From Pseudomonas sp. PA15(2017) (GTDB lineage: Bacteria; Pseudomonadota; Gammaproteobacteria; Pseudomonadales; Pseudomonadaceae), in NCBI RefSeq assembly GCF_001945395.1, contig NZ_MSXV01000020.1, forward strand, positions 1-64,000: DNA of 64,000 bases, read 5' to 3'. The notes below the pieces were generated by a model. That model saw only the letters and a list, made by a program, of their open reading frames with translations, did not search any database and was not told where the DNA came from. Positions 26,891-38,107 of the stretch are shown here, one piece after another. The translations under genes and the position numbers were made by a program. How positions within the stretch are numbered: the stretch's first letter is position 1; the number at the start of each line of letters is the position of its first letter.

Positions 26891-27706
26891 ATGCCGATCA
26901 TCCATGCCGAGACAGCCGAGCCGCAATGGCGCCGACGCACCACTGCCCAGCAGTGGGCGCACTGGCTCGCCTGGTTCGCTGGCGCACTGCTGTTCGTCTG
27001 GTGCGCGCGGTTCATCTCCGAGAACACCCTGTGGGAGTTCGTGGCAGATGCCGGAACCCAAGGCGCCTCGTTGCTGGCACGCATGGTGCCACCGCAGTGG
27101 GACTACACGCCCGAATTGCTCAAGCCGCTCTGGGACACGCTCAACATCGCCACCCTGGGTACCGCCCTCGGGGTAGTGCTGGCATTCCCACTGGCGTTGC
27201 TCGCCGCGCGTAACACTACGCCGTCGCCTGTCGTCAGAAGCGCTGCGTTGCTGATCATCGTCTCGTCGCGCTCGATCAACTCGCTGATCTGGGCGATGCT
27301 GCTGGTGGCGATGCTTGGCCCCGGCGTGTTGGCCGGCATCATCGCCATCGCGCTGCGTTCGGTCGGCTTCGTCGGCAAGCTGCTCTACGAGGCCGTCGAG
27401 GAGATCAGCACCTCGCCGGTCGAGGCCATCGGCGCCACCGGGGCGGGGCGTTTGCAGGTGCTGCAGTTCGGCGTGGTGCCACAGATCATGCCGGCCTTCG
27501 TCGGCACCTCGCTGTACCGTTGGGATATCAACATCCGCGAGGCCACCGTGTTGGGGCTGGTCGGTGCCGGCGGCATTGGCCTGCAGCTCGATGCAGCGAT
27601 CAACAATCTCGCCTGGGATCGGGTCAGCGTGATCTTCCTGCTGATCTTCGTCACCGTGATCTTCTCCGAATGGGCCTCGGCCAAACTACGCCAGCGCCTC
27701 TCCTGA
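26891..27706 (+). CDS. phnE: Phosphonate-type ABC transporter, permease PhnE (second)
   Basis: 271 residues, a second PhnE-type permease: LWDTLNIATLGTALGVVLAFPLALLA, SSRSINSLIWAMLLVAMLGPGVLAGI, the coupling segment AVEEISTSPVEAIGATGAGRLQVL and REATVLGLVGAGGIGLQLDAAINN. Starts 12 nt after the first permease. The pair resembles the two-permease PhnE1/PhnE2 layout seen in several Pseudomonas and Rhizobium uptake systems. The last gene of the operon; no metabolic gene follows. Confidence 0.92.
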   Translation: MPIIHAETAEPQWRRRTTAQQWAHWLAWFAGALLFVWCARFISENTLWEFVADAGTQGASLLARMVPPQWDYTPELLKPLWDTLNIATLGTALGVVLAFPLALLAARNTTPSPVVRSAALLIIVSSRSINSLIWAMLLVAMLGPGVLAGIIAIALRSVGFVGKLLYEAVEEISTSPVEAIGATGAGRLQVLQFGVVPQIMPAFVGTSLYRWDINIREATVLGLVGAGGIGLQLDAAINNLAWDRVSVIFLLIFVTVIFSEWASAKLRQRLS

Positions 27707-27948
27707 TCCGAACACTGCCGGCGCACGCTTCGGCCAGCACGCCGGTCTCGTGTGATTCTGCACCTCTGCCTTGTGATCCAGTGCCGATTCGCATGTGCCA
27801 CGATTGTCAGCCTCAGGGCAACTCGCTAGCATTCCTGCCTAGCGTGTAACTTGATGTGACGGGCCTGCCGCAGAAGCGGTTGCGCCTCGCGCCAGACAAC
27901 CCTTTCAGAACCAACAGTGTGAGTGCCGGCGCCAGGACCCCTGAGCCA

Positions 27949-27961
27949 GCACAAGGAGTGC
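27949..27961 (+). promoter_or_regulatory. GGA-loop hairpin over the magA Shine-Dalgarno (candidate RsmA/CsrA site)
   Basis: Stem GCAC/GTGC with loop AAGGA: the ribosome-binding AAGGAG is presented in the loop exactly as RsmA targets are (core CANGGA matched as CAAGGA). A second GGA lies 20 nt upstream (27935-27937). This suggests translational repression of the mag operon by RsmA, in line with reports of Gac/Rsm control of mag in P. aeruginosa. The hairpin is seen; the binding is inferred. Confidence 0.5.
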
Positions 27962-27967
27962 AGTGCG

Positions 27968-28807
27968 GTGGTTCGTTTTCCTCTGCGATGCCGAGCCTTG
28001 CGGCGCGCGCCAGTCGCCTTGCGGCTGGTGCTGCCGCTCTGCGCCCTGTTGGCCATGCCATTGAGCTGGGCCGAGCCTTCCATGTCCTTGCAAGGCCCCA
28101 CTGGCGGCTGGCGCTATCACGGCCTCAACGACGGCGACAACGCTGCGCGCGTGGCCTATCCGACGCCGCCCATCGACCGCGGCGCGCAGCGTGGGCGCAG
28201 CCTGATCGAGGGCACCCTGCAGAACATCGGCCAGCTGCGTGCGCCGCATCGGCTGGTGGTCAATGGCAACCCGCTGCCGTTGTACACCGACGAGCAGGGC
28301 AGCTTCGCCCGGCCCTACGCCTTTGGCGCCGGCTCAAACAGCGTGGAACTGGTGGCCGGTGAAGGGCAGTCGTTGAAGCGCATTCAGTTCTTTGAAGCCA
28401 ACAGCCTGCGCACACCGGCGCGTATCCGCATGGTGCTGGGCTGGGACGATCCCAAGGCCGAACTCGACCTGCACGTGGTCACCCCGGATGGCCAGCACGC
28501 GTTCTGGAGCCTCCCGGTACTCACCAATGGCGGCGGCCTGGATGTCGACAGCGTCGATGGCCCCGGCCCGGAAATGTTCACCATGACCGCGCCGCTGCAA
28601 GGCACCTACCTGATCTACGTGAACTACTGGGGCAACCTGGGCAGCGAGGGCTACAACTTCGAGGCCGGTAGCAACCGGAACGAGATCATCACTGCGCAGA
28701 TCAACCTGATCTTCAACGAGAACACCGTCAACGAGAAGCGCGAGACCTTCGTGGTACCGCTGCGCGCCATTGGCGAGCTGCTTTTCGTGAAATCCTTCAA
28801 TTACTGA
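27968..28807 (+). CDS. magA: MagA: DUF2135 (YfaP-like) periplasmic protein of the mag operon
   Basis: 279 residues from the GTG at 27968, chosen for the AAGGAG 9 nt upstream; an ATG at 27923 would add a poor leader. Signal peptide ending near LSWA before EPSMSLQGP. The DUF2135 core is clear: RIRMVLGWDDPKAELDLHVVTPDGQHAFW, GGGLDVDSVDGPGPEMFTM, TYLIYVNYWGN and FNENTVNEKRETFVVPL. Similar in plan to the last gene of the operon. Probably an accessory to the macroglobulin MagD; biochemical function unknown. Confidence 0.85.
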   Translation: MVRFPLRCRALRRAPVALRLVLPLCALLAMPLSWAEPSMSLQGPTGGWRYHGLNDGDNAARVAYPTPPIDRGAQRGRSLIEGTLQNIGQLRAPHRLVVNGNPLPLYTDEQGSFARPYAFGAGSNSVELVAGEGQSLKRIQFFEANSLRTPARIRMVLGWDDPKAELDLHVVTPDGQHAFWSLPVLTNGGGLDVDSVDGPGPEMFTMTAPLQGTYLIYVNYWGNLGSEGYNFEAGSNRNEIITAQINLIFNENTVNEKRETFVVPLRAIGELLFVKSFNY

Positions 28808-28822
28808 TATCCCGAGGCTCGG

Positions 28823-30466
28823 ATGAACCGGAATACCACTGCCCACCTGCGCCACGTCGCCGTTTTGCTGACCGCCGGCCTGCTGGCTGCCTGCGGCCAG
28901 GACTCGCGCGACCTGGGTGAGCGCAGCGCCCTGGGCCTGGACCTCAAGCACCCCGATGCACTGATCGAGAGCGCCTCGCTCAGCCGCCTGCCCAAGGACC
29001 TGCTCGCCGTGCCGCTGCTGCGCGACACCCTCACCGAAGACTTCGTGTTCTATTACGAGCACAACGCCGACCGCCTCGGGCTGGTCGGCAGCCTGCGGCG
29101 GATCATTTACGAGCGTGACCTGAAGCTGCGCGACAACCTGCTCGACGAGTTGCTCGACCAGCCCGCCGACGTTGCCCTGTGGAAGGGCGCCGACGGCAAG
29201 CTCAAGCACTTCGTGATGGTCATGCAGCGCGGCGGCCTGGCCAAGGTGCTCGAGCCCCTGGCCCATGTGGCGCTGGACGATACCCAGCTCAGCCAGGCCG
29301 GCGAGCTGCGCGTCGATGGCAGCAGCGTGCCGCTGTACCGCCTCAATTATCTGGGTGATCGCGCCCTGCTGTTGGCCAGCCATGGCGACAAACTGCTGGT
29401 GCTGTCCTCACCCGGCATGCTGTTCGGCGAGAACGACAAGCTCGGCCGCAACGCCACCGAGTCCGTCGAGGCACTGCTCGATGGCGACAGTCCCTTCGCC
29501 AAGCGCTTCGGCCTCAAGGCTCGCGAAACCGAGCAGCAGCGCATTTCCCTGAGCGGCGAGTACGTCGCACTCGGTTATCAGCGCTTTTTCCCGGCCTTTG
29601 CCGGGGTGCGCTTCGAGAAGGGCGAGGGCGACTGGAGCAGCTTCCTGGCGCTCAACGAAGTGGACGACCAGCCGGCCATGGATTTCATGCCGATCTGGCG
29701 AGCCATGCCCATGGGCGCCAGCGCCTGCGTGGCGGTGCCGGTGGCGCCGGGCAGCGCGGAAAAACTGTTGGCCAAGGTCGGCGCCAGCGAGCAGGCCAGC
29801 GAAGAGCTGCGCAAACGCCTGGGCAACGTTGCCGGCCTGTGCTGGTACGCCGACTCGCGGTTGCACTCGCCGCTGCTGGTTGCCCATCTGGATAAACCCG
29901 CCACGCCGGAGCTGGACCAGGCCATCGGCGGGTTGTTCGACGGCATGATCGGCGCCTTCGAGCCCAATGCCGAAAACGGTCGCTTCCCGGTGGCAAGCCA
30001 GAGCACGAACGATGGCCACACCTGGCGCCGCGAGGTGGGCTCCAACTTCGGCCAATACCCGGCGGAGCAAGCCGCCATCCCCGATGCGCTGGTCTCCCAG
30101 GGCTTCTTCCGGGCGAGCCTGGCGCGTCAAGGCCAGACCTTGCTGTTCTCCCTCGATGACCGACTGGTGAACAAGGCGCTCGACACGTTGAACAAGCGCT
30201 TCCCGCCGCTGGCCGAAGTGCTGCCCGCCGACGGCGTGGTGCCCGGATACCTGGCGCCCGACGGTTTGTCGCGCCTGCTTGAACAGGAAACCCTGGACAG
30301 CCTGCCGGCCAACTACGAGCCGGTATTCCGCAACGCCGCCGACACCCACCTGCTGCCCAAACTGCGGGCGCTGGGTGGCTACGGCCAGTTCGCGCTGACG
30401 CTGCCCAAAGACACCGAAGCCGACGATGACTGGAAGTGGATACCGCTGCAATGGCGCGCGCTTTGA
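28823..30466 (+). CDS. magB: MagB: DUF2138 (YfaA-like) protein
   Basis: 547 residues. N-terminal hydrophobic segment [20 protein letters not shown] is a good lipobox, so a lipoprotein is likely. The DUF2138 family is recognised from [75 protein letters not shown] and [14 protein letters not shown], which parallel E. coli YfaA. It follows magA by 15 nt and runs into magC. Role in the macroglobulin complex is not known. Confidence 0.85.
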   Translation: MNRNTTAHLRHVAVLLTAGLLAACGQDSRDLGERSALGLDLKHPDALIESASLSRLPKDLLAVPLLRDTLTEDFVFYYEHNADRLGLVGSLRRIIYERDLKLRDNLLDELLDQPADVALWKGADGKLKHFVMVMQRGGLAKVLEPLAHVALDDTQLSQAGELRVDGSSVPLYRLNYLGDRALLLASHGDKLLVLSSPGMLFGENDKLGRNATESVEALLDGDSPFAKRFGLKARETEQQRISLSGEYVALGYQRFFPAFAGVRFEKGEGDWSSFLALNEVDDQPAMDFMPIWRAMPMGASACVAVPVAPGSAEKLLAKVGASEQASEELRKRLGNVAGLCWYADSRLHSPLLVAHLDKPATPELDQAIGGLFDGMIGAFEPNAENGRFPVASQSTNDGHTWRREVGSNFGQYPAEQAAIPDALVSQGFFRASLARQGQTLLFSLDDRLVNKALDTLNKRFPPLAEVLPADGVVPGYLAPDGLSRLLEQETLDSLPANYEPVFRNAADTHLLPKLRALGGYGQFALTLPKDTEADDDWKWIPLQWRAL

Positions 30467-31113
30467 TCACTGTCATGTCGGCCTGGCGCGTGCTGCTGGC
30501 TGCGCTGCTGCTCGCGTTCGGCCTGTGCGCTCGCGCCGAGCAGACACCGAGCCTCGATCCCGAACAGTCGCAGATCTTTCGCGCCTGGTTCGTGCGTATC
30601 GCCCAGGAGCAGTTGCGCCAGGGGCCGAGCCCGCGCTGGTATCAGCAGGATTGCGTGGGCCTGGTGCGCTTCGCCGCCAACGAAGCGCTCAAGGTGCATG
30701 ACGCTAAATGGCTGCGCGCCAATGGCCTGTCCAACCGCTACCTGCCGCCAGAGCTGCAGCTCAGTGACAGCCAACGCCAACTGGCGCAGAACTGGGAGCA
30801 GGGCGGCGGCAAGCGCGGCGCCTATGTCAATGCGATCAAGATGATCCAGTTCAACAGCCAGTTGGTCGGCCGCGACCTGAACCAGGCGCGCCCCGGTGAC
30901 CTGATGTTCTTCGACCAGGGCGATGACCAGCACCTGATGATCTGGATGGGCCGCGACATCGTTTACCACACCGGCACCACCACTCCCACGGATAACGGCA
31001 TGCGTGCCGTCAGCCTGCAACAACTCATGACATGGAAGGACACCCGATGGATACCCGACGACGCCAACCCCAACTTTATCGGCATCTATCGGCTGAATTT
31101 CCTCGCGCGATGA
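30451..31113 (+). CDS. magC: MagC: DUF1175 (YfaT-like) NlpC-like periplasmic protein
   Basis: 220 residues if started at 30451, overlapping magB by 16 nt; an ATG at 30475 gives a tidier signal peptide ending CARA before EQTPSLD and is equally possible. The DUF1175 domain shows [39 protein letters not shown] and DIVYHTGTT. The Cys in QDCVG and His in DQHLMIW recall an NlpC/P60-like Cys-His arrangement, though catalysis is unproven. Its stop overlaps the magD start (ATGA), so the two are translationally coupled. Confidence 0.83.
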   Translation: MARALITVMSAWRVLLAALLLAFGLCARAEQTPSLDPEQSQIFRAWFVRIAQEQLRQGPSPRWYQQDCVGLVRFAANEALKVHDAKWLRANGLSNRYLPPELQLSDSQRQLAQNWEQGGGKRGAYVNAIKMIQFNSQLVGRDLNQARPGDLMFFDQGDDQHLMIWMGRDIVYHTGTTTPTDNGMRAVSLQQLMTWKDTRWIPDDANPNFIGIYRLNFLAR

Positions 31114-34100
31114 ACCGTCTGCTCGCCGTCGCGCTGCTGGCGCTCGTGCCCCTGGCCGTGCAGGCCGAAGACGAAGTGCCGGCCAGTGGCTACACGCCGC
31201 TGGCCGGCGAGTCGTTCTTCCTGCTCGCCGACTCGAGCTTCGCCGCCGATGAAGTGGCCACCGTGCGCCTCGAGGCGCCGGGCCGCGACTACCGCCGCTA
31301 TCGCATGGAAGGCTACGGCGGCGTGGACATGCGCCTGTACCGCATCGACCAGCCGCTGGAGTTCCTCAAGCGCCAGAAGAACCTGCACCGCGTGGTCGCC
31401 GAGGGCCAGTTCAAGGGCGAGGGGCTGTCCAATACCCTGGCGTACCTGTGGGACAACTGGTACCGCAAATCCCGCCGGGTAATGCAGCGTGCCTTCTCCT
31501 ACGAGTCGCGCAAGCAGGTCACCGAAGAGGCGCCGGAGCTGAAGATGGGCAACGCCATCGCCGCGCCCACCGAGTACACCCCACAGGTGCAATTCGCGCC
31601 GATGAAGGGCCTGCCGCTGGTGGCCGAGTTCCGCTACCCGCTGTGGGAAGCCAAACCGATCGAGCCGCCGGCCGGCGTCGATCTGTCCGGCTCGTCGAGC
31701 AACTTCGTCAGTGTCGCCTCGGGCAACGTCTACGTGCCGCTGGGCAAGCTCAAGCCTGGCCTGTATCTGGCCGAAGCGATCATCGGCAAGTACCGCGCCA
31801 CCACCGTGGTGTTCGTATCCAACACCGTGGCGGTCAGCAAAATCGCCGGCGGTGAACTGCTGGTGTGGACGGCCGACAAGCACCAGGGCACGCCGGTAGC
31901 CGACGCCAAACTGCTGTGGAGCGACGGCGTGGGCGTGATGACCAGCGGCAAGACCGACGCCCAGGGCCTGCTGCGCCTGGGCCACGCCAGCCCGGAGCGC
32001 TCCTACGTGATCGGTGAGGATACCGACGGCGGCGTGTTCGTCTCCGAGAACTTCTATTACGACAGCGAGATTTACGACACCAAGCTGTACGCCTTCACCG
32101 ACCGCCCGCTGTACCGCCCCGGCGACTGGGTGGAAGTGAAGATCGTCGGCCGCGAGTTCAAGAACGCCCGCGAATCCGTAGCGGCCGGCACCGCGCCGAT
32201 CAGCCTCAGCGTGCTGGACGCCAACGGCACCGTACTGCAGACCCAGAAACTGGATTTCGACAGCGCCCGTGGCGGCCAGGGCCGCTTCCAGCTGCCGGAC
32301 AACGCCGTGGCCGGCGGCTACGAGCTGCGCTTCGCCTACCGCGACGGGCTGTACAGCAGCGCCTTCCGCGTCGCCGAGTACATCAAGCCGCACTTCGAGG
32401 TGTCGCTGGATCTGGACAAGCCGGACTTGCGCACCGGCGAGCCGGTCAAGGGCGCCCTGGTGCTGCTCTATCCGGACGGCAAGCCGGTGGCGGGTGCCAC
32501 GGTGCAGCTGAGCCTGCGCGCCCAGCAGTTGTCGATGGTCGACAACGAACTGCAGTACCTCGGCCAGTTCCCGGTGGAGCTGAGCAGCAGCGAAGTCATC
32601 ACCGATGACAAGGGCCGCGCGGAGCTCGACCTGCCGGCTGCCGACAAACCGAGCCGCTACCTGCTCAGCGTGTTCGCCAGCGATGGCGCCGCCTACCGGG
32701 TCAAGACCAGCAAGGAAATCCTCATCGAGCGCGGCGCCGCCCGCTATCGCCTGAGCGCCCCGCAGCGCTTCAGCTCGGCAGGCCAGGCGGTGAACTTCAC
32801 CTACCAGAGCGAAGGCGCCAGTGAACGCAAACCCGCCCGCTACGAGTGGGTGCGCCTGGAAGATCAGAGCACCGGCAATGGCGAGCTGGTGGCGGATGCC
32901 AAGGGCTTCGCGCTGAATTTCGAGCGCCCCGGCACCTACAGCATCACCCTCAAGGACAGCAGCGGTCTGATCCTCGGCGCCACCGGCCATTCGGTCAGCG
33001 GCGAGGGCGTCAAGTCGGTGGCCGGCACCATCGAGATCGTCCTCGACAAGGCCGAGTACCAGGCCGGCGACGACGCCCTGGCGCTGATCACCTTCCCCGA
33101 GCCGGTCAGCGATGCATTGCTGACCCTGGAGCGCGACAAGGTCGAAGCCACTGCGCTGCTCTCCAAGGGCGGCGACTGGCTCAAGCTCGAGCGCCTGTCC
33201 GACACCCAGTACCGCGCGCGCATCCCGGTCGGCAAGACCTTCTCGCCGAACATCACCTTCTCGGCGCTGTACACCCGCGGCGGTGACTACAGCTTCCAGA
33301 ACGCCGGCATCAAGGTCGCCACGCCGCAGATCGACATCGCCATCAAGGCCGACAAGGAGGTGGTGCAGCCGGGTGATCTGGTCACCGTCGAGCTGAGCAC
33401 CCTGTTCGACGGCAAGCCGGTGCCGACGCGCCTGACGGTCAGCGTGGTGGACGAGATGATCTACGCTCTGCAGCCGGAAATCGCCCCGGGCATCGACCAG
33501 TTCTTCTATCACCCGCGCCGCAACAATGTGCGCACCAGCGCCAGCCTGTCGTTCATCAGCTACGACCTGGCCCTGCCGGGCATGCCCAGTGCACCGGGCC
33601 GCGCCAACCGCAGCGAGCGGGGCGTCAAGGTGCTGGAGCGTCCGCGCCGCGAGGAAGTCGACACCGCCTCCTGGCAGCCGGACCTGGTCACCGATGCCAA
33701 CGGCAAGGCGAGCTTCAGCTTTCGCATGCCGGACTCGCTGACCCGCTGGCGCATTACCGCGCGGGCGGTGAGCGCCGAGGGCGAAGTGGGTCAGAAGCGT
33801 CAGTTCGTGCGCTCGGAAAAGCCGCTCTACCTGAAGTGGAGCGGCCCGAGCCGCTTTCGCGTCGGCGACAAGCCGGCGCTGGGGCTGTTCGCCTTCAACC
33901 AGGGCGAGGCGGGCGCCAAGGCCGAACTGCTGATTCGTCATGGCGAGCAGGAGCAGCGCCGCGAGGTAACGCTGGCCAAGGGCATCAACTACCTGCCGGT
34001 CGAGCAGGCGGTGATCGCCGCTGGTGATTTCAGCGCCGAGCTGCGTCAGGGCAAGGTGGCCGACGCCCTGGCCGTCAAGCTGAGCAGCGTGGCGCCCGGC

Positions 34101-35636
34101 TGGCAGCAGGTGCGCAGCGAGCACCTGGCGGTGTTCCCGGGCAGCACGACGCTGCAATTGCCGGCCGATGCCAGCCAGGTGCAACTGCGTGTGGCCGACA
34201 GCGGCGCGGGCCTGTTCAACGCGGCGCTGGACGACCTGCTCGACTACCCCTACGGCGGCGTCGAGCAGACTGCCAGCCGCCTGCTGCCGCTGAGCCTGGC
34301 CTACCCGGCGCTGGCCGCCGGCGAGCCGCGCATCAAGGATCGTCTGCGCCTGATCATGCAGAACAGCCGCCTGCGCCTGGTGCAGATGGCCGGGCCGGAG
34401 GCGACCTTCACCTGGTGGGGCGGCGATGCCGACGGCGACGCCTTCCTGACCACCTATGCCTATTACGCCGACTGGCATGCCAGTAGCGCCCTGGCCATTC
34501 AACTGCCGCCCGAGCACTGGCAGCGCGTGCTGGAGCTGTACGCCAAGCGCGCTCCAGAAACGCCGCTGCTGCAGCGTGCGCTGATCCTGGCGTTCGCCCG
34601 TGACATGGGCCTGCCGGTGAAAACCCTGCTCGAAGGCCTGGTGTATGACCTGGCCGCCGCGGGTGAGGGCGAGGAAGTGGTGCTCGGCGAAGGCGACAGC
34701 CTGGTGATGGCGGCGCCGGATTCGGCCCTGGGCCTGGCGATTGCCCGGGAGCTGGGTGTGCGCCTGGCGCAGCAGAACAACGTGCCGGTCGCCGAGGCCC
34801 CGCAAGTACAACTCGATGGTGCCCGTCGTCGCCTGGCCGAGAGCCAGTCGCCATTCGTGGCGGCCGTCGCCCTGTACCTCGATGGCCCGGATCGCCAGCG
34901 CGCTCAGCGCCTGCTCGGCGAGCTGGCGCCAGCCCAGGCTGGCCTGGAACGCGCCCTGGCGCTGACCTGGCTGCAGCCCTCGCTGGACCTGCGCAGTGCC
35001 CAGCCGACGCTGGCGCTGGAGGGCGACTGGCAGGCCGTGGAAGGCACCAGCGGTGACAACTACTGGCAGTGGACGGGTGCGCAACCGCCTCAGGCCCTGC
35101 AAGTGGCCGGCGATCTGGATCAGCCGAGCGATCTGCGCCTCGACTACCAGAGCACCCAGGCTGCGCCGAGCAATGTGCCGGTCACCGTCAAGCGGCGCTT
35201 GTTGGAGCTGGTCGAGAGCGATGAGGCCTTCGTTTTCAGTGCCCATGAAGTGCGCAGCGACGACATCTCCAGCGCCAGCCTTTACCTGGACGAAATCACC
35301 CTGACCAGCGATTCGGAGCAGGCCCTGCGCTACGGCATGCTCGAAGTGCCACTGCCGCCGGGCGCCGATGTGGAGCGCACCACCTGGGGTATCCAGGTCA
35401 GTGGCCTGGGCGGCGACGAAGCAGCGCCGCTGGAAAAGGCCCGCAACGAGCCGGGCGAACTCAGCTACGCGGTGCCGGTGGATGCCCTGCAGGGTGAGCT
35501 GGTGCTGCGTCACCTGGTGCGCTTCTCCCAGAAGGGCGAGTTCGTGTTGCCGCCGGCTCGCTACGTGCGCCTGTACGCGCCGGGCCAGCAGGCACTGGAG
35601 GCCGAGCCAGCGCTGCAGAAGGTCACCGTTGAATAA
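31110..35636 (+). CDS. magD: MagD: bacterial alpha-2-macroglobulin, thioester-less (YfaS type)
   Basis: 1508 residues from the ATG at 31110 that overlaps the magC stop. Signal peptide [21 protein letters not shown]-type domains follow, with [21 protein letters not shown] near 330, the A2M family segment [34 protein letters not shown] near 860 and the thioester-domain region [16 protein letters not shown]. At the thioester position the usual CLEQ is GVEQ (residues 1050-1053), so the covalent trap is absent, as in the YfaS/MagD branch. It is thought to be a periplasmic protease trap/inhibitor that works with the other Mag proteins. Very large, with composition matching its neighbours. Confidence 0.93.
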   Translation: MNRLLAVALLALVPLAVQAEDEVPASGYTPLAGESFFLLADSSFAADEVATVRLEAPGRDYRRYRMEGYGGVDMRLYRIDQPLEFLKRQKNLHRVVAEGQFKGEGLSNTLAYLWDNWYRKSRRVMQRAFSYESRKQVTEEAPELKMGNAIAAPTEYTPQVQFAPMKGLPLVAEFRYPLWEAKPIEPPAGVDLSGSSSNFVSVASGNVYVPLGKLKPGLYLAEAIIGKYRATTVVFVSNTVAVSKIAGGELLVWTADKHQGTPVADAKLLWSDGVGVMTSGKTDAQGLLRLGHASPERSYVIGEDTDGGVFVSENFYYDSEIYDTKLYAFTDRPLYRPGDWVEVKIVGREFKNARESVAAGTAPISLSVLDANGTVLQTQKLDFDSARGGQGRFQLPDNAVAGGYELRFAYRDGLYSSAFRVAEYIKPHFEVSLDLDKPDLRTGEPVKGALVLLYPDGKPVAGATVQLSLRAQQLSMVDNELQYLGQFPVELSSSEVITDDKGRAELDLPAADKPSRYLLSVFASDGAAYRVKTSKEILIERGAARYRLSAPQRFSSAGQAVNFTYQSEGASERKPARYEWVRLEDQSTGNGELVADAKGFALNFERPGTYSITLKDSSGLILGATGHSVSGEGVKSVAGTIEIVLDKAEYQAGDDALALITFPEPVSDALLTLERDKVEATALLSKGGDWLKLERLSDTQYRARIPVGKTFSPNITFSALYTRGGDYSFQNAGIKVATPQIDIAIKADKEVVQPGDLVTVELSTLFDGKPVPTRLTVSVVDEMIYALQPEIAPGIDQFFYHPRRNNVRTSASLSFISYDLALPGMPSAPGRANRSERGVKVLERPRREEVDTASWQPDLVTDANGKASFSFRMPDSLTRWRITARAVSAEGEVGQKRQFVRSEKPLYLKWSGPSRFRVGDKPALGLFAFNQGEAGAKAELLIRHGEQEQRREVTLAKGINYLPVEQAVIAAGDFSAELRQGKVADALAVKLSSVAPGWQQVRSEHLAVFPGSTTLQLPADASQVQLRVADSGAGLFNAALDDLLDYPYGGVEQTASRLLPLSLAYPALAAGEPRIKDRLRLIMQNSRLRLVQMAGPEATFTWWGGDADGDAFLTTYAYYADWHASSALAIQLPPEHWQRVLELYAKRAPETPLLQRALILAFARDMGLPVKTLLEGLVYDLAAAGEGEEVVLGEGDSLVMAAPDSALGLAIARELGVRLAQQNNVPVAEAPQVQLDGARRRLAESQSPFVAAVALYLDGPDRQRAQRLLGELAPAQAGLERALALTWLQPSLDLRSAQPTLALEGDWQAVEGTSGDNYWQWTGAQPPQALQVAGDLDQPSDLRLDYQSTQAAPSNVPVTVKRRLLELVESDEAFVFSAHEVRSDDISSASLYLDEITLTSDSEQALRYGMLEVPLPPGADVERTTWGIQVSGLGGDEAAPLEKARNEPGELSYAVPVDALQGELVLRHLVRFSQKGEFVLPPARYVRLYAPGQQALEAEPALQKVTVE

Positions 35637-37284
35637 GGGCTGCATTCTCGCCTCACTAGCCTTGCTGGCCGCCCTAGGCGGTTCGGCACTGGCTGGCGAG
35701 GTGCCGCTGTCGCTGGCCTGGCAACGGGCCGACGGCAGCGAGTTGTTGCGCCTAGACGGGCAGCGGCTGATCAGCCGCGAACCGCTTTCCGAAAACCTTC
35801 AGGCGCCGTTGGGCAGTCTGTGGAAGCTGTTCGTCTATGCCTACCTGGTCGACACCGGCCAGCCGGACAACGGCTACCAGTGCCGTGGCGGCAACAAGGA
35901 GGAAGTGTATTGCTGCAACCCAGGCGAGCGTATCGACCGGGATCATGCGCTGGTCAAATCCTGCGGCCTGTATTTCGAGCAGCAGAATCTGCAGCTGGAT
36001 CAAGGCGACTGGTCGCACTACTGGCAGGCCCGCAAGGCGCCGAGCTGGATCAGCGAGCGCCAGCGCCTGGCGCCGGCGACCCGTGTTTCGGTTGAACAAC
36101 TGCTCACGCAACTCGCCCAGTCACCTGCCCAGGCCGATGCCCGCAAGGTGCTGCTGGACGTGGTGCTCAACGGCGACGGCTCGACCGTCAGCGCCCTGGG
36201 CAGTCGCCTGCGGGTAAAGACCTGGAGCTGGCTGGCCGATGACGATCCCCAGGCGCGCCAGGGCGGTTTCGCTGGTTGGCTGGCCGATGGCACGCCGGTG
36301 TGGGCCGGTGGCTCGGGTACCAGCGTGATGGTGCTCAAGCGCCATGCCGAAGCGCTTGGTCAGGTGCTGCCAACAGCCTGGCCAAGTGAGGCCGGCAGTT
36401 GCGTCGAGGTGCGCCTGTTCGCCCGCTACCCGCTGCGCCAGCTCCGGCGCGAGGGCAGTGACGCCGCCGTGGAGCCGGGCGTGCTCAACGGGCGCTACGA
36501 GGTCGAGTTCGCCAATGGCAACCGCCTGCCCATCGAAAGCCGCGGCGAACTGTTTCTCGAGCGCAGCAGCGAAGGGTTACAGCTCACCGCCCATCTGGAT
36601 CGTGAGGACTATGTGGCCCGCGTGCTGGACCGTGAAGCCTCGGCGCAGCCCGCCGAGGCCGCCAAGGCACTGGCCATCGCTGCGCGCACCTACCTGTTGC
36701 AGAGCGCCGGGCGCCGTGGCGAATGCCTGCGCATCGACGACAGCAGCGCCAGCCAGCGCGTGGCGCCGCGCCCGGCCAGCCAGGGCGCCCGGGATATCGC
36801 CGCGTGGACGGCCGACCTGGTGCTGGCCGGCACGCCGGTGACCTATCACAGCACCCAGCCGGGGCCTGATCGTCTGGCCTGGAGCCAAGCGGTCGAGCAG
36901 GCGAACGGTGGCCTGCGTTACGACGCCATCCTCGCCCGCGCCTTCCCGCGTGCCACCCTGAGCCGCTGGGACAAACCCGTGGCCGCCTGCCAGCCGCTGG
37001 CCGCTGCCGAGCAGTGGCTGCGCAAGCAGAGGCGCGACTGGCGCCCGCGCCTGGACACGGAGCCGGGTTATGAAGAAATCCAGCAATTCACCGTTTGCCA
37101 GCTTTCATCCGGGCGGTCCTATGTGGATCGCGAGCGGCAGCGCATTTTCGTGCGCGGCTTCTTCTCCCTGCAGGACCGCCTCGACCTGACCCACGAATAC
37201 CTGCACCTGGCGTTCGTCGCCCACCCCAATGGACAGGACGAGGCCTACGTCGAAGGCCTCGCCCGCACCCTGTTACTGGAATGA
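35629..37284 (+). CDS. magE: MagE: DUF2300 (YfaQ-like) protein
   Basis: 551 residues from a TTG at 35629 that overlaps the end of magD by 8 nt; AAGG lies 6 nt before it and no ATG or GTG fits. Signal peptide [24 protein letters not shown]2300 features: [51 protein letters not shown] (cysteine-rich), and a SpoIID-like C-terminal segment [35 protein letters not shown]. The end [16 protein letters not shown] contains a HExxH motif typical of zinc peptidases (HEYLH), which is worth noting. Placed between magD and magF as in P. aeruginosa. Confidence 0.82.
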   Translation: MNKGCILASLALLAALGGSALAGEVPLSLAWQRADGSELLRLDGQRLISREPLSENLQAPLGSLWKLFVYAYLVDTGQPDNGYQCRGGNKEEVYCCNPGERIDRDHALVKSCGLYFEQQNLQLDQGDWSHYWQARKAPSWISERQRLAPATRVSVEQLLTQLAQSPAQADARKVLLDVVLNGDGSTVSALGSRLRVKTWSWLADDDPQARQGGFAGWLADGTPVWAGGSGTSVMVLKRHAEALGQVLPTAWPSEAGSCVEVRLFARYPLRQLRREGSDAAVEPGVLNGRYEVEFANGNRLPIESRGELFLERSSEGLQLTAHLDREDYVARVLDREASAQPAEAAKALAIAARTYLLQSAGRRGECLRIDDSSASQRVAPRPASQGARDIAAWTADLVLAGTPVTYHSTQPGPDRLAWSQAVEQANGGLRYDAILARAFPRATLSRWDKPVAACQPLAAAEQWLRKQRRDWRPRLDTEPGYEEIQQFTVCQLSSGRSYVDRERQRIFVRGFFSLQDRLDLTHEYLHLAFVAHPNGQDEAYVEGLARTLLLE

Positions 37285-37288
37285 CATC

Positions 37289-38089
37289 ATGGCCCTGATC
37301 ACCCCTCGTATCGCCCTCTGCCTGACCCTGCTGCCGCTCTGCGCGCTGGCCGAGGTGACGCTCGACACCCCGCGTAGCGGTTGGCGCGTCGGCGGTGGCG
37401 ACGGCGCCCAGTTCATGCAGGGGGTCAATTACCCGGCATCAATGGTGAACAGCGCCGCCAACCAGGCCGACACCGCGCGCATCAAGGGCGCGATCAGCGG
37501 GCTCGGCAAGGACCAGAGCAAGGCGCCGGGCCGCCTGGTGGTCAACGGCACCAGCATGCCGCTGAAGATCGGCGAGGACGGCGGCTTCGACCGACCATTC
37601 GTGTTCCCGGCCGGCAGCAACAACGTCGAGGTGCGCAGCCCGGACGGCAGTCAGCGTCGCCGCGTGCAGTTCTACAACAACGGTAGCGGCGAAACCCCGG
37701 CGCGCTTGCGCGTGGTGCTGTCGTGGGACAGCGACAACACCGACCTGGATCTGCACCTGGTCACGCCCGATGGCGAGCACGTGTGGTACGGCAATCGGTC
37801 GCTGGCCAACGGCGCTGCCCTGGATGTCGATGTGACCACCGGCTACGGCCCGGAAATGATCGCTTCGCCTACCCCACTCAAGGGCCAGTACCTGGTCTAC
37901 GTGAACTACTACGGCGGCGGTTACTGCGAAGGCGATGAGGGTGAGAGTAACGCCGGGCAGATTCTCACCACCGGGCAGATCACCCTGATCAGCGAAGAGG
38001 GCACGGTGAACGAGAAACAGGAGAGCTTTCTGGTGCCGATGCGTACGCCGGGTGAGCTGACATTGGTAAAGAGCTTCAGCTATCCGTAA
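37289..38089 (+). CDS. magF: MagF: DUF2135 (YfaP-like) periplasmic protein
   Basis: 266 residues from the ATG at 37289, 4 nt after magE stops. Signal peptide ITPRIALCLTLLPLCALA, then EVTLDTPRSGW. DUF2135 core: RLRVVLSWDSDNTDLDLHLVTPDGEHVWY, LDVDVTTGYGPEMIAS, QYLVYVNYYGG and EEGTVNEKQESFLVPM. Clear paralogue of magA with which it brackets the operon. Function unknown beyond association with MagD. Confidence 0.86.
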   Translation: MALITPRIALCLTLLPLCALAEVTLDTPRSGWRVGGGDGAQFMQGVNYPASMVNSAANQADTARIKGAISGLGKDQSKAPGRLVVNGTSMPLKIGEDGGFDRPFVFPAGSNNVEVRSPDGSQRRRVQFYNNGSGETPARLRVVLSWDSDNTDLDLHLVTPDGEHVWYGNRSLANGAALDVDVTTGYGPEMIASPTPLKGQYLVYVNYYGGGYCEGDEGESNAGQILTTGQITLISEEGTVNEKQESFLVPMRTPGELTLVKSFSYP

Positions 38090-38107
38090 AGGCACAGCCG
38101 ATCATAC

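Noticed and set aside
31086..35645. 1519-codon open frame on the minus strand opposite magD
   Set aside because: Shadow of the real gene: high GC keeps the complementary frame open. The plus frame has A2M motifs, a signal peptide and coupled neighbours, while the minus frame is low-complexity (many A, Q, G, H) with no family features.
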